DNA from: an uncultured Clostridia bacterium
GTDB taxonomy: Bacteria; Bacillota; Clostridia; Christensenellales; UBA1242
Assembly (NCBI GenBank): GCA_937900575.1
Contig: CALCEI010000094.1
Coordinates: 1 to 14,201, forward strand
DNA length: 14,201 bases
Direction: 5' to 3'
Each line of letters starts with the position of its first letter. Positions within the stretch are counted from its first letter, which is position 1. A program made the translations under genes and the position numbers. This document shows, piece by piece, positions 6,692-13,441 of the stretch. The notes beneath the pieces are model-generated. The model was not told the origin of the DNA and did not search any database. It saw nothing but the letters and a program-made list of their open reading frames with translations.

Positions 6692-6720
6692 ATATTATCA
6701 CAAGTTAGTAAATTTGTCAA
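6692..6720 (-). promoter_or_regulatory. sigma-A type promoter of the 84-aa protein / methyltransferase operon
   Basis: TTGACA (6715-6720) and TAATAT (6692-6697) on the minus strand, 17-base spacer. The -35 box is 8 bases past the stop codon of the upstream gene, with no terminator between, so some readthrough from that gene is likely. Confidence 0.85.
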
Positions 6721-6728
6721 TATTCAAC

Positions 6729-7283
6729 TTACTTACTTTGTTTTTTAAACAAACTTACAAAACGTGACCACAAATGTTTATACCTGAACAAATAATAAAC
6801 TTTATATGCAACCGAACAAGCACAAGCAAACAACATGGCAATGGCAGAAATTGAAAGAATGACGTTATAGAAACAAGCAAACACAAAACCAAAAAGTGTT
6901 GCAACTTCAAATATCATAAAGCAAAAGTCAACCGAATCCACCCAATCTAATTTAACCCAATAAAAGCCAATAAGCCTGAATGCAACCATAAGACAAACAA
7001 ACACAATAAGCACAATGTTAAGCCAAGTTGCAAGAAAACCATAAGCCAAAGAAAAGGCAAACAATGTTACAAGCACAACACCACTTGCAACACAAGAAAC
7101 AACTTCATGTTCAAAACTCTGCCTTTGTTTAAACACTTCTGCAACAACTTTGCATGCGACAATAAGTGCAACAAAAATGCTTACACCCCAAAGTGGCATA
7201 AATACTTTTGCAAAGAAGACAAGTGGCAACAAAGCAACTTCCACAGAAGAACAAATTTTAAAAATCAAATCTTTTTTATCCAT
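6729..7283 (-). CDS. polytopic membrane protein, about six helices (184 aa)
   Basis: Unrecognised. ATG 7283 is preceded by GGAG at 5 bases; an in-frame ATG at 7328 lies within the -35 box and is rejected. Hydrophobic segments at about 13-30, 33-51, 61-83, 86-108, 117-137 and 140-165 predict six helices, with a basic C-terminal tail (167-184). Aromatic and cysteine residues are common in helices 5-6. There is no known transporter signature, signal peptide or enzymatic motif. It has its own promoter, divergent from the ABC importer about 100 bases away, and the next gene downstream also encodes a small membrane protein. A role cannot be assigned. Confidence 0.65.
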   Translation of the reverse strand: MDKKDLIFKICSSVEVALLPLVFFAKVFMPLWGVSIFVALIVACKVVAEVFKQRQSFEHEVVSCVASGVVLVTLFAFSLAYGFLATWLNIVLIVFVCLMVAFRLIGFYWVKLDWVDSVDFCFMIFEVATLFGFVFACFYNVILSISAIAMLFACACSVAYKVYYLFRYKHLWSRFVSLFKKQSK

Positions 7284-7299
7284 ATCTACTCCATTTGTT

Positions 7300-7328
7300 A
7301 TTTTAACAAAATGTGTTAAATTTTTCAA
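7300..7328 (-). promoter_or_regulatory. promoter of the 184-aa membrane protein
   Basis: TTGAAA (7323-7328) and TAAAAT (7300-7305) on the minus strand, 17-base spacer, each 5 of 6 to consensus. It is about 25 bases from the divergent importer promoter's -35 box. Confidence 0.65.
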
Positions 7329-7353
7329 ACAAATTTTGGCAAAAGCAAAAACT

Positions 7354-7382
7354 TTAACAAAAAGTCTGCCATAACATACAAT
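7354..7382 (+). promoter_or_regulatory. promoter of the ABC importer operon
   Basis: TTAACA (7354-7359) and TACAAT (7377-7382), 17-base spacer, each 5 of 6 to consensus. The 5' UTR is only about 40 bases, too short for a riboswitch such as the thiamine or SAM types that often control this importer class. Confidence 0.6.
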
Positions 7383-7429
7383 GAATTAATGGAAGAAAAA
7401 CCACCACTTCCAAACAAAAGGAGAATTTA

Positions 7430-8437
7430 ATGAAAAAAATTGCAATGTTGCTTGTTCTTGTGCTTTCAACTTTTTGCTTTGCCTTTGTTGGCTGTGCCCA
7501 AAAAGATGATAACACAATAAGAATAAGCGAAGTTACACACTCAATTTTTTATGCCCCACTCTATGTAGCCATAAATGAAGGATATTTTGAAGAAGAAGGC
7601 CTAAAAATTGAACTTAACAATGCTGGTGGAAGCGATACAGTTATGTCTTCACTCATTTCCAACAGCGCAGATATAGGTTTGATGGGACCAGAATCTGTTG
7701 TTTATGTGCGCAATAATGGAATGGAAAACGCACCAATCATCTTTGCTCAACTTACAGCATGCGATGGCTCTTTGCTTGTTGGCAGAACAGATGAAGCACA
7801 GACGTTTGAATGGGAAAATCTTAAAGGCAAACACATCATTGCAGGGCGTAAAGGTGGAATGCCAGCAATGACCTTGCAATATATACTTGAACAACATGGT
7901 TTAAAACCTGGTGCAGAACTTAATGAAAATGTGGATACAATTATGGATACTTCCATTGCCTTTAACTTAACTGCTTCATCATTTGTTGCAGGTACAGGCG
8001 ATTATTGTACAATGTTTGAGCCAACTGCAAGTCAATGCGAAATTGACAAAACCGGATATATTGTTTCTGCTTTGGGCGACGAAGTAAATGATATACCTTA
8101 CACCTGCTTTGTTGCAACGCAAAATTACCTTAACAACAACACACAAAAATTGCAAAAATTTATGCGTGCACTCAAAAAGGGCTATAACTATTTAATTTCA
8201 GCAAACGACCAACAAATTGTTGATGCCCTTGAGCCATCTTTCACCGGCACAAGCAACGAACTTATTGTTTCTTCAGTAAAAAATTATATTAAAATTGGTG
8301 CTTATGCAGAAAGTTTTGTGCTTAAAGAAAGTTCTTGGAACAACATGCTTAATATAATTGAAAATGCAGGCGAATTAACAAATCGTGTGGCATGGAACAC
8401 GGCAGTAAACACAACTTTTGCAGAAAATGTAAACTAA
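7430..8437 (+). CDS. ABC importer substrate-binding lipoprotein (NMT1/SsuA-like)
   Basis: Binds the substrate outside the membrane and hands it to the permease. A lysine start, a hydrophobic core and a lipobox FVGC with Cys22 mark a lipoprotein signal. The mature part opens with HSIFYAPLYVAINEGYFEEEGL (about 37-58), the signature of the NMT1/SsuA/TauA/ThiY family, followed by a GGSDTVMSSLISNSADIGLMG segment that matches the usual ligand-site loop. Length (335) is normal. Substrates in this family include nitrate, sulfonates, taurine and thiamine precursors; no biosynthetic or desulfonation gene is nearby, so the substrate is open. The start has AAAGGAG 6 bases upstream. It is the first of three genes. 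Confidence 0.88.
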   Translation: MKKIAMLLVLVLSTFCFAFVGCAQKDDNTIRISEVTHSIFYAPLYVAINEGYFEEEGLKIELNNAGGSDTVMSSLISNSADIGLMGPESVVYVRNNGMENAPIIFAQLTACDGSLLVGRTDEAQTFEWENLKGKHIIAGRKGGMPAMTLQYILEQHGLKPGAELNENVDTIMDTSIAFNLTASSFVAGTGDYCTMFEPTASQCEIDKTGYIVSALGDEVNDIPYTCFVATQNYLNNNTQKLQKFMRALKKGYNYLISANDQQIVDALEPSFTGTSNELIVSSVKNYIKIGAYAESFVLKESSWNNMLNIIENAGELTNRVAWNTAVNTTFAENVN

Positions 8438-8438
8438 C

Positions 8439-9221
8439 ATGGAAAAAAATAAACCACTTGTAGAACTTAAAAATGTAAATTTAATTTATCACAGCACAAA
8501 AACCGAAACAACTGCGCTTCAAGACATCAATTTGGATATTCAAAAACAAGAATTTGTTTCAATTGTTGGCCCATCAGGTTGTGGAAAAACCACAATCCTT
8601 TCAATAATCTCTGGGCTTCTTAAAATTACAGATGGCAATGTGTTGGTTGCTGGAAACAAACCAAGCACAAAATCCAACATATGTGGTTATATGTTTCAAC
8701 GTGATAACCTTTTGCCATGGCGTACAATAGAAAATAACCTATTTTTAGGTTTGGAAATAAAACATCAAAAGAATAAAGAACGAAAAAATTATGCCGTAAG
8801 TTTGGCAAACAAGTATGGCATTGGCGAATTCTTAAAAAAACACCCAAGCGAACTTAGTGGTGGTATGCGCCAACGTGTTGCCCTTATAAGAACTCTCGCC
8901 TTAAAGCCAGAACTATTATTGCTAGACGAACCATTTTCGGCATTAGATTACCAAACAAGATTGGAATTATGCGATAGCATCTTTTCAATAATCAAGCAAG
9001 AAAAAAAGACGGCCATATTGGTAACACACGATATTCAAGAAGCAATAAGCATGTCAGATAGAATCATTGTTTTGTCTTCTCGTCCGGGCAAGATTAAAGC
9101 AATTCACAAACTAAATTTCAGCCCAAATTTAACACCTTTCGAACGTAGAAAAACTGAAGAATCAAAAATTCTGTTTGATACAATATGGCAGGAAATTCAA
9201 AATGAAACACACAATATATAG
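8439..9221 (+). CDS. ABC importer ATPase (SsuB/TauB-like)
   Basis: Hydrolyses ATP to drive import. All motifs are intact in 260 residues: Walker A GPSGCGKTT (44-52), Q-loop Gln87 (MFQRD), signature LSGGMRQR (139-146), Walker B LLLLDEP with Asp163-Glu164, D-loop SALD (167-170) and H-loop His197 (VTHD). Sequence around the Q-loop (QRDNLLPWRTIENN) is characteristic of the nitrate/sulfonate/taurine branch. The ATG is 1 base after the stop of the lipoprotein gene and no ribosome site is seen, so translation is probably coupled. The 3' end overlaps the permease gene by 20 bases. Confidence 0.95.
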   Translation: MEKNKPLVELKNVNLIYHSTKTETTALQDINLDIQKQEFVSIVGPSGCGKTTILSIISGLLKITDGNVLVAGNKPSTKSNICGYMFQRDNLLPWRTIENNLFLGLEIKHQKNKERKNYAVSLANKYGIGEFLKKHPSELSGGMRQRVALIRTLALKPELLLLDEPFSALDYQTRLELCDSIFSIIKQEKKTAILVTHDIQEAISMSDRIIVLSSRPGKIKAIHKLNFSPNLTPFERRKTEESKILFDTIWQEIQNETHNI

Positions 9222-10008
9222 TAAATCACACAAAGATTATCTTAACAAATATCGTGCAAAAAAACTCGTAATTTTATTAACACAACTTGCAATTTTGGTG
9301 GCATTTTTGCTAAGTTGGGAACTGCTTACAAAATTTGAAATTATCAGTTCATTTTTCTTCAGTAGCCCAAGCAAAATCCTTGCAACAATAAAAGAACTTT
9401 ACCTTTCTGGTGAACTAATTTATCATGCACAAATTACTTTAACCGAAACACTTGTTGGCTTTTTAATTGCCACGGGCATTGGCTTTGTTGTTGCCTTTAT
9501 TTTGTGGTATAGTGAATTCTTACGCCGTGTGCTTGAGCCTTACTTGGTTGTGCTAAATTCCCTTCCAAAAATTGCGCTTGGTCCAATAATAATCATTTGG
9601 TTTGGTGCAGGCAGTAAGGCAATCATCTTTATGTGCATTTTAATTGTTATTATTGTAACGATAATGAATATCCTTAACTCGTTCACAAGTTGCGACCCAC
9701 AACTTATTGCCCTTGCAAAAAGCATGAGTGCAAACAAAATGCAAATATTCTTTAAACTGATACTTCCAAACTCGCTTAAAGATATTGTTGCAACCTTAAA
9801 AATCAACGTTGGTTTAAGTTGGATTGGTGCAATTATGGGTGAATACTTGGTAAGCAAGGCAGGTCTTGGATATTTGCTTATTTATGGCGGCCAAGTGTTT
9901 AACCTTAACCTTGTTATGACAGCAACAGTTGTGCTTTGCATACTCGCTTCCGTAATGTACTTTGCCGTTGCCCTGTTTGAAAAACTTATGAACAAAATTT
10001 ACAATTAA
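9202..10008 (+). CDS. ABC importer permease (SsuC-like, BPD_transp_1)
   Basis: The membrane channel of the importer, 268 residues. Helices are predicted at about 22-43, 81-103, 113-136, 139-162, and two near the end (200-222 and 236-260). The EAA loop that contacts the ATPase reads IALAKSMSANKMQIFFKLILPNS with conserved Ala, Gly-position and Pro (about 169-191). ATG 9202 is chosen over an in-frame ATG at 9175 because AGGA sits 8 bases ahead of it. It overlaps the end of the ATPase gene by 20 bases. The terminator starts inside its stop codon. Family assignment is firm, substrate unknown. Confidence 0.93.
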   Translation: MKHTIYSKSHKDYLNKYRAKKLVILLTQLAILVAFLLSWELLTKFEIISSFFFSSPSKILATIKELYLSGELIYHAQITLTETLVGFLIATGIGFVVAFILWYSEFLRRVLEPYLVVLNSLPKIALGPIIIIWFGAGSKAIIFMCILIVIIVTIMNILNSFTSCDPQLIALAKSMSANKMQIFFKLILPNSLKDIVATLKINVGLSWIGAIMGEYLVSKAGLGYLLIYGGQVFNLNLVMTATVVLCILASVMYFAVALFEKLMNKIYN

Positions 10009-10034
10009 AAAAGAGCTACGTTTAGCTCTTTTTT
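10007..10034. terminator. bidirectional terminator shared by the importer operon and the 192-aa gene
   Basis: Perfect 12-bp stem AAAAAAGAGCTA/TAGCTCTTTTTT with a CGTT loop. On the plus strand it begins within the permease stop codon; on the minus strand it includes the stop codon of the convergent membrane protein gene (10022-10024). Confidence 0.92.
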
Positions 10035-10600
10035 GTCTTTGATGTTGAAGATTCTTTTTTATTTTGTCTTTTTAATAATGTATTTTTAAGTTCAATATAT
10101 TCCTCTTCCAACTCTTGCAAATGAATTTGTGCCTTCATTTCTTCAATTTCTTTTAAAATGACTTTTTCTTGTGTATTTTCTTCTTTGTTTTCAACGTCAA
10201 TTACTCTCTTAGCCGTTGATAAATCATTAGCCATGGAATATTGAACAAATAATGATATTTGATAAGAAATTAAAGCTATGACATCAACAACTAGTGAATA
10301 AGTTAGCGAATAACTATAATATGAATATCCAGCCATAACAAATAAACGAATTAAACTTATAAGAACAATAACTGCGAATAAACCACTAAAACATGCAAAT
10401 ACAACATTCTTCGCTTTGTTTGACTTAATAAAAAACATAATAAACGTTGTAACAAAACATACAAATGTGTCAAAGACAATAATCAGACTGAATATGTTTA
10501 AAAATTCAATTAATGCAACAATAGACAATACTACAAAAATGAAACTGCTGAATAATAAAAATGCTCGACTGATAATTTTAGATACATTCTCCTCTTTCAT
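10022..10600 (-). CDS. four-helix membrane protein with cytoplasmic coiled coil (192 aa)
   Basis: Unrecognised family. ATG 10600 has a GGAGG site 4-5 bases upstream; an in-frame ATG at 10657 lies within the -35 box. Hydrophobic segments at about 12-34, 37-58, 65-90 and 100-122 predict four membrane helices. The rest (about 135-180) is a Glu/Lys/Leu-rich coiled coil with a Lys/Ser tail. Its promoter has a perfect palindrome filling the spacer between -35 and -10, and the same site recurs at the start of the divergent XRE repressor gene, so it is very probably that repressor's target. The pairing recalls small regulator/effector modules, but the effector's activity is not visible. It is the only gene of its unit. 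Confidence 0.7.
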   Translation of the reverse strand: MKEENVSKIISRAFLLFSSFIFVVLSIVALIEFLNIFSLIIVFDTFVCFVTTFIMFFIKSNKAKNVVFACFSGLFAVIVLISLIRLFVMAGYSYYSYSLTYSLVVDVIALISYQISLFVQYSMANDLSTAKRVIDVENKEENTQEKVILKEIEEMKAQIHLQELEEEYIELKNTLLKRQNKKESSTSKTKKS

Positions 10601-10628
10601 AAACCCTCCTTTTTTGTTTAATAATAAT

Positions 10629-10657
10629 ATTATATGGAACATTTTGTTCCAAGTCAA
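10629..10657 (-). promoter_or_regulatory. promoter of the 192-aa membrane protein with operator in its spacer
   Basis: TTGACT (10652-10657) and TATAAT (10629-10634) on the minus strand, 17-base spacer. The spacer (10635-10651) is almost entirely the 15-base palindrome GGAACATTTTGTTCC (10636-10650), so a bound repressor would block RNA polymerase directly. Confidence 0.88.
10636..10650. promoter_or_regulatory. operator 1, GGAACATTTTGTTCC
   Basis: Perfect inverted repeat GGAACA-TTT-TGTTCC, probably the binding site for the adjacent XRE repressor dimer. Its 13-base core is identical to that of operator 2, 29 bases away centre to centre. Confidence 0.8.
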
Positions 10658-10665
10658 CTAAAATT

Positions 10666-10678
10666 GAACATTTTGTTC
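10666..10678. promoter_or_regulatory. operator 2, GAACATTTTGTTC
   Basis: A second copy of the GAACA-TTT-TGTTC palindrome, 12 bases ahead of the repressor's ATG and directly followed by its probable -10 (TATTAT, 10679-10684). This placement fits autorepression. Confidence 0.8.
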
Positions 10679-10684
10679 TATTAT
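10679..10684 (+). promoter_or_regulatory. probable -10 box of the XRE repressor, suggesting a leaderless mRNA
   Basis: TATTAT ends 6 bases before the ATG at 10691, so transcription should begin at or next to the start codon. No good -35 is seen (TCAACT at 10654-10659 is 19 bases away), and TATACT (10682-10687) is an alternative still closer to the ATG. No ribosome site exists upstream of the ATG. Confidence 0.55.
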
Positions 10685-10690
10685 ACTTGT

Positions 10691-10894
10691 ATGAATAAAT
10701 TTCCAGAAAGATTGAAAGAATTGCGTCTTGAAAACAATTTAACAAGACAACAACTTGCTGATAAGTTAAAAATAAATGCAAGGACAATAAGTTATTGGGA
10801 ACTTGGCCAAAGAGAATGTAATTTGGACCAACTATATGCTTTGGCATTGGTTTTAAAAACAACAACAGATTATCTTATAGGTTTAGAAAATTAA
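10691..10894 (+). CDS. XRE-family transcriptional repressor (67 aa)
   Basis: A single helix-turn-helix domain of the Cro/CI (XRE) type and little else. Helix 1 is FPERLKELRLEN (4-15). The HTH covers LTRQQLADKLKINARTISYWE (17-37), with the conserved Gln21, Ala23 and the recognition-helix Ser34-Trp36-Glu37, then G39. The remainder (44-64, LDQLYALALVLKTTTDYLIG) is the usual closing helices. ATG 10691 is chosen because the family starts here; an in-frame ATG at 10634 lies within the opposite promoter. It diverges from the 192-aa membrane gene with two identical operators between, so it probably represses both. No sensor domain is present, so how it is released is unknown. Confidence 0.9.
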   Translation: MNKFPERLKELRLENNLTRQQLADKLKINARTISYWELGQRECNLDQLYALALVLKTTTDYLIGLEN

Positions 10895-10921
10895 AAAAGA
10901 GCCATCAAATTGGCTCTTTTT
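10894..10921. terminator. bidirectional terminator between the XRE gene and ftsZ
   Basis: Perfect 11-bp stem AAAAAGAGCCA/TGGCTCTTTTT with a 6-base loop. It starts in the repressor's stop codon on the plus strand and lies 6 bases past the ftsZ stop on the minus strand. Confidence 0.9.
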
Positions 10922-10927
10922 GTTGCT

Positions 10928-12100
10928 CTATTTACGAAGTTTTCTTAAGAAAGGTGGCAAATCTTCATCGTCGATGAAAGGTTTTTTTGGTTGAATTGAA
11001 ATATCTTCAACTTTTTCTTCAGCCACGTCTTGTTTAACTTCTTCTTTTGGCTCTTCTTTTTTAGGTTCTTCAACCTTTTCTGCAGGTTCTGTAAAAGTCT
11101 TTATATCTGCGCTGTTATCCTTAAATTCAGGAACATTTGCTTCTGCTGGTTTATTTTTTTCATCAAAACCTGTTGCAATAACAGAAATTTCTGTTACGCC
11201 ACTTTGATTATTATTGATTCTTGCACCGAAAATGACGTTACAATTTGGGTCTGCAACATCACGAACAAGGTCAACGGCTTCGTAAACTTCGCTTAAAGTT
11301 AAATCTTTGCCACCAACAATGTTGATAAGAATACCTGTTGCACCTTCAATGCTTGTTTCAAGCAATTGACTTGTAACTGCTTGACGCACAGCATCAATGG
11401 TTTTGTTTGGACCTTCGCCACGGCCAATACCCATGTGAGCAATACCCTTATCTTTCATAATTGTTGAAACATCGGCAAAGTCCAAGTTAATTAAGCCTGG
11501 CACAGAAATAAGTTCACTAACACCTTGAATTGCTTGACGCAAAACATCATCAGCATAACGGAAAGCATCAACAAAGGAAACATCTTTCTTTAAAATTGCA
11601 TAAAGTTTTTCGTTTGGAATTACAACCAAAGAGTCAACATACTTACGCATTTCTTCAAGACCTTGTTCTGCATTTGCTGAACGACGTGGTGCTTCAAACC
11701 TAAAAGGTTTGGTTACAACACCAATGGTCAAAATTCCCATTTCGTGCGCAATACGTGCAATAACAGGGGCTGCACCGTTACCTGTACCACCACCAAAACC
11801 TGCTGTGATAAACAACAAGTTGGTATCTTTAAGCATTTCACGGATTTCTTGTTCGCTTTCTTCAGCTGCTCTACGTCCAATTTCTGGATTTGCACCGGCA
11901 CCAAGACCTTTTGTAAGTTCTCTACCAATTTGCAAAATTTCATCAGCAGTGGATTCATTTAAGTCTTGTTTATCTGTGTTAACGGCAATAAACTTTGCAC
12001 CACGTATTCCTGCTGCAACCATTCTGTTAACGGCGTTGTTTCCACCACCACCAACACCAACAACTTTAATTTTACATACGCAATCGTCATTAAATTCCAT
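10928..12100 (-). CDS. ftsZ: cell division protein FtsZ
   Basis: Tubulin-like GTPase that polymerises into the Z-ring at mid-cell. The G-box GFGGGTGNGAA (101-111) and the T7 catalytic loop NLDFADV (205-211, with Asp207 and Asp210) are complete, as is the N-terminal IKVVGVGGGGNNAVNRM. The globular part ends near residue 315. A 60-residue acidic/lysine-rich linker full of EEPKKEEPKEE-type sequence follows, then the conserved C-terminal peptide DEDLPPFLRKLRK (378-390), which binds FtsA, SepF and other partners. Length (390) is normal. The AGGAGG site lies 5 bases from the ATG and overlaps the stop codon of ftsA, so translation is probably coupled. Confidence 0.98.
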   Translation of the reverse strand: MEFNDDCVCKIKVVGVGGGGNNAVNRMVAAGIRGAKFIAVNTDKQDLNESTADEILQIGRELTKGLGAGANPEIGRRAAEESEQEIREMLKDTNLLFITAGFGGGTGNGAAPVIARIAHEMGILTIGVVTKPFRFEAPRRSANAEQGLEEMRKYVDSLVVIPNEKLYAILKKDVSFVDAFRYADDVLRQAIQGVSELISVPGLINLDFADVSTIMKDKGIAHMGIGRGEGPNKTIDAVRQAVTSQLLETSIEGATGILINIVGGKDLTLSEVYEAVDLVRDVADPNCNVIFGARINNNQSGVTEISVIATGFDEKNKPAEANVPEFKDNSADIKTFTEPAEKVEEPKKEEPKEEVKQDVAEEKVEDISIQPKKPFIDDEDLPPFLRKLRK

Positions 12101-12109
12101 AATTTCCTC

Positions 12110-13219
12110 CTATTTTTCTGTACCTGCAACGGTAACCAAGCCGTTTACTGCAGTTTGAAATTTGTTCCTAGAATTATCAAATTGATTTTTAAAATCAAAC
12201 ACTTCACGTTTTACAACTTCACGCAATATGCTTTTTGCACCCCTAAAGTTTGCAATGCCATCGCCGGTTATGTAGATATCAACATCTTTAAACACTTCGT
12301 CAACCGATAAAATTTCATCAACAATGTTTGCAATGCGTTCAATTCGGCTTTTTACAATTTGGTTTGTCATGTTAATTGGTGCTTGAATCATGCTATCTTT
12401 ACGGCAAATTTCATAATTTTCATTTCGGTCTGAACTTACCGTTAAAACAATTTTATGTTTTAAAAGTTCGGCATCTTTAAAGTTTATATGTAACACTTGC
12501 GAAATATCTGATGATATATGCCCTCCACCCATCGAAAAGGAACTGAGCAATGCAAGGCCTTGACCCTTATAAACGCACACACTTGTTGAAATGTGCCCCA
12601 CATCAACAACAGCAAAAGGTTTTGTAAGTTCATGTTCTACAGAACAATTCATCGCTTGACCAAGTGCTGTGGATACGAAGTCTGCTTTAACCACACCAAT
12701 ATTTGCAAATTTTTCAAGCATAAAATCAATAAATGATTTTTTTGCAAGAACATAACTTATATCCATAACCAAAGAATTGGATTTTAAACCGATAGGTTTT
12801 AATGTGCTAATGTTATCGTCCAACACATACTGCATTGGCGCATAATTTATAACTGCATATTCTTCACTATCGCCGAAATCTGCATTTGCTTCAATAAGTT
12901 CATCAATGTCGGTTTGTTTGATTTTGTGGTTACTTAAAAATTTCCTTGAAATTCGCTTGCACACACACTTGCAAAATTCGCTTGGCACACCAACAATCAA
13001 TTCGGTTATGTTTTTACGTACCATTTTGGCAACATTGCCAACAAGAGTTGCAAGGTTTGTTTCAATTTCACTTTCGGTTAAAAATTCACCGTCCATGTAA
13101 CCATCATACAGCAAGGAATCTTGAGCAACTACGTTTTGTCTTCCGCCAAAAGAAGATGTTGCAACCAACGTCAACTTAGAAGAACCAATATCCAAAATGT
13201 ATTTTAAGTTTTTAAACAC
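12110..13219 (-). CDS. ftsA: cell division protein FtsA, divergent, without C-terminal membrane helix
   Basis: Actin-like ATPase that normally ties FtsZ to the membrane. It shows phosphate-1 DIGSSKLTLVA (10-20), the 1C domain with VGVPS and INYAPMQYVLDD...KPIGL (78-145), phosphate-2 VVDVGHISTSVCVYKG (204-219), SMGGGHISSDIS (229-240) and the adenosine loop ITGDGIANFRGA (317-328). The GTG at 13219 is chosen (369 aa): the only longer ATG frame begins at 13273, inside the -35 box, and GGGGG sits 6 bases before the GTG. The protein stops at TAVNGLVTVAGTEK, right where other FtsA proteins continue through a linker into an amphipathic membrane-binding helix; that helix is missing. Directly upstream of ftsZ. 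Confidence 0.88.
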   Translation of the reverse strand: MFKNLKYILDIGSSKLTLVATSSFGGRQNVVAQDSLLYDGYMDGEFLTESEIETNLATLVGNVAKMVRKNITELIVGVPSEFCKCVCKRISRKFLSNHKIKQTDIDELIEANADFGDSEEYAVINYAPMQYVLDDNISTLKPIGLKSNSLVMDISYVLAKKSFIDFMLEKFANIGVVKADFVSTALGQAMNCSVEHELTKPFAVVDVGHISTSVCVYKGQGLALLSSFSMGGGHISSDISQVLHINFKDAELLKHKIVLTVSSDRNENYEICRKDSMIQAPINMTNQIVKSRIERIANIVDEILSVDEVFKDVDIYITGDGIANFRGAKSILREVVKREVFDFKNQFDNSRNKFQTAVNGLVTVAGTEK

Positions 13220-13244
13220 CTGTTGCCCCCATAAATTTAGTATT

Positions 13245-13273
13245 ATTATACTAAAACAAAGCAAGCAAGTCAA
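13245..13273 (-). promoter_or_regulatory. sigma-A type promoter of ftsA-ftsZ
   Basis: TTGACT (13268-13273) and TATAAT (13245-13250) on the minus strand with a 17-base spacer. Transcription should start near 13238, about 19 bases ahead of the GTG, which rules out a start at the ATG at 13273. Confidence 0.85.
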
Positions 13274-13385
13274 ACATTTTAGCTTACTTTAACCCTTAAT
13301 TACGCTGTTTTTTAACAATATTTTTGCTAAATTTACAACATGTTGTGGTGGTAAAGAATAAAATACACAATTACCAAAATTTGTA

Positions 13386-13418
13386 AACAAAAAACCAACC
13401 AATTGTGTTGGCTGGTTT
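13386..13418 (-). terminator. rho-independent terminator of the surface protein gene
   Basis: Stem AAACCA-CCAA/TTGG-TGGTTT with one A/C mismatch and a 5-base loop (13392-13418), followed on the minus strand by a U-rich run. It lies 24 bases past the stop codon at 13442. Confidence 0.82.
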
Positions 13419-13441
13419 AAAATTACACTATAACTGTATGG

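Noticed and set aside
10636..10678. The GAAC...GTTC palindromes as LexA (SOS) boxes
   Set aside because: The Bacillus-type LexA box has GAAC and GTTC separated by 4 bases; here both copies have 5. The adjacent XRE gene is a better owner of the sites.
10578..10865. 95-codon minus-strand frame across the XRE gene
   Set aside because: It runs antisense to a clear HTH gene and across both promoters and operators.
11709..12158. 149-codon open frame on the plus strand opposite ftsZ
   Set aside because: It lies wholly antisense to the strongly conserved N-terminal part of ftsZ and the end of ftsA, has a Ser/Pro/Ala-biased composition typical of a shadow frame, and no ribosome site.
13219..13273. 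Start of ftsA at the ATG at 13273
   Set aside because: That ATG overlaps the -35 box and lies upstream of the -10, so it would not be in the mRNA; the extra residues are hydrophobic and unlike any FtsA N-terminus.
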